Source: Anaerolineae bacterium (GTDB taxonomy: Bacteria; Chloroflexota; Anaerolineae; JAAYZQ01). Taken from it: a stretch of DNA of 6,991 nt. The notes below the pieces were generated by a model, which saw nothing but the letters and a program-made list of their open reading frames with translations, was not told the DNA's origin and made no database searches. Positions within the stretch are counted from its first letter, which is position 1. Every line of letters begins with the position of its first letter. Below are positions 6,833-6,991 of the stretch, piece by piece. The stretch lies in NCBI GenBank assembly GCA_016929795.1, contig JAFGIA010000123.1:1-6991 (forward strand), written 5' to 3'. Position numbers and translations under genes: made by a program.

Positions 6833-6847
6833 CCGGTTCTGAACCGG
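6833..6847. other. Perfect 6-bp hairpin (CCGGTT / AACCGG) between convergent genes
   Basis: The arms CCGGTT and AACCGG are separated by CTG, two bases past the ABC permease stop codon. It could stabilise the 3' end of the permease mRNA. No T-run follows on either strand, so it is not called an intrinsic terminator. Confidence 0.4.
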
Positions 6848-6849
6848 GC

Positions 6850-6991
6850 CTACTCCCAGCGAAAGAAGCGAACGGCAAGGGCAGCTCCCAACACAAAGAT
6901 TCCGCCGAGGACAGCCGTCTCCAGCAGATGCTCGCCCCACGAGTCGCCGAACCACAGCCCCCGCAGGAGCTTGACGACGTAGGTCAGCGGG
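6850..6991 (-). CDS. ABC-2 type transporter permease, C-terminal end (gene continues past the right edge)
   Basis: Only the last 46 residues are visible. They begin PLTYVVKLLRGLWFGD, matching the N-P-L-T-Y-x-V-x-x-L-R-G region that precedes the last membrane helix in ABC-2 family permeases. A hydrophobic helix follows (about residues 25-41 of the fragment) and a short basic tail, VRFFRWE, then TAG. Such permeases work with an ATP-binding subunit, usually encoded next door, to export drugs, lipids or polysaccharides; the substrate cannot be told from this piece. The stop codon lies just before the hairpin and the DUF2087-like remnant. Confidence 0.75.
   Translation of the reverse strand, partial: PLTYVVKLLRGLWFGDSWGEHLLETAVLGGIFVLGAALAVRFFRWE

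Noticed and set aside
6833..6847. Hairpin as intrinsic terminator of the ABC permease gene
   Set aside because: The stem is only 6 bp and is followed by TCTTGAGCC on the minus strand, with no T-run.

Overview
The window is GC-rich bacterial DNA, tightly packed and mostly on the minus strand. The protein styles suggest Chloroflexota (Anaerolineae or Caldilineae type): a propeller/Y_Y_Y sensor kinase paired with a separate NarL-type regulator, a CPBP membrane protease and a DUF6629 membrane protein. That assignment is an inference from gene style, not from a phylogenetic marker, and is only moderately secure.

Layout from left to right. At 1-122 is the N-terminus of a minus-strand lipoprotein that runs off the left edge. 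At 123-248 is a 126-bp gap in which I see no convincing promoter or terminator. At 249-1679 is a two-gene minus-strand operon: a stand-alone receiver domain (REC) followed with no intervening base by a CPBP (Abi/CAAX-type) intramembrane protease. It has its own sigma70-like promoter at 1709-1737. Just upstream of that promoter, a clean intrinsic terminator (1766-1789) closes the next operon, which is a large extracytoplasmic-sensing histidine kinase (2504-5773) overlapping a NarL/FixJ response regulator (1845-2507) by 4 bp. The kinase reads from a promoter at 5849-5877, with an imperfect palindrome immediately upstream. Divergent from it at 5987-6667 (+) is a small polytopic DUF6629 protein. 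Its stop codon overlaps the stop of a decayed minus-strand fragment that resembles the C-terminus of a DUF2087 regulator. The right edge (6850-6991) holds the C-terminal end of an ABC-2 type permease on the minus strand.

How it may work together (inference). The kinase has a 14-blade, two-propeller outer region that probably binds an extracellular ligand, and it would phosphorylate the NarL-type regulator. The REC-only protein has a complete phospho-acceptor site but no output domain. It is translationally coupled to a membrane protease, so it could be a second phosphoryl target, a phosphate sink, or a partner that acts on the protease. The co-directional arrangement of sensor kinase, DNA-binding regulator, orphan receiver, membrane protease and lipoprotein is the most interesting aspect of the window. 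No rRNA, tRNA, CRISPR array, insertion sequence or attachment site was seen.
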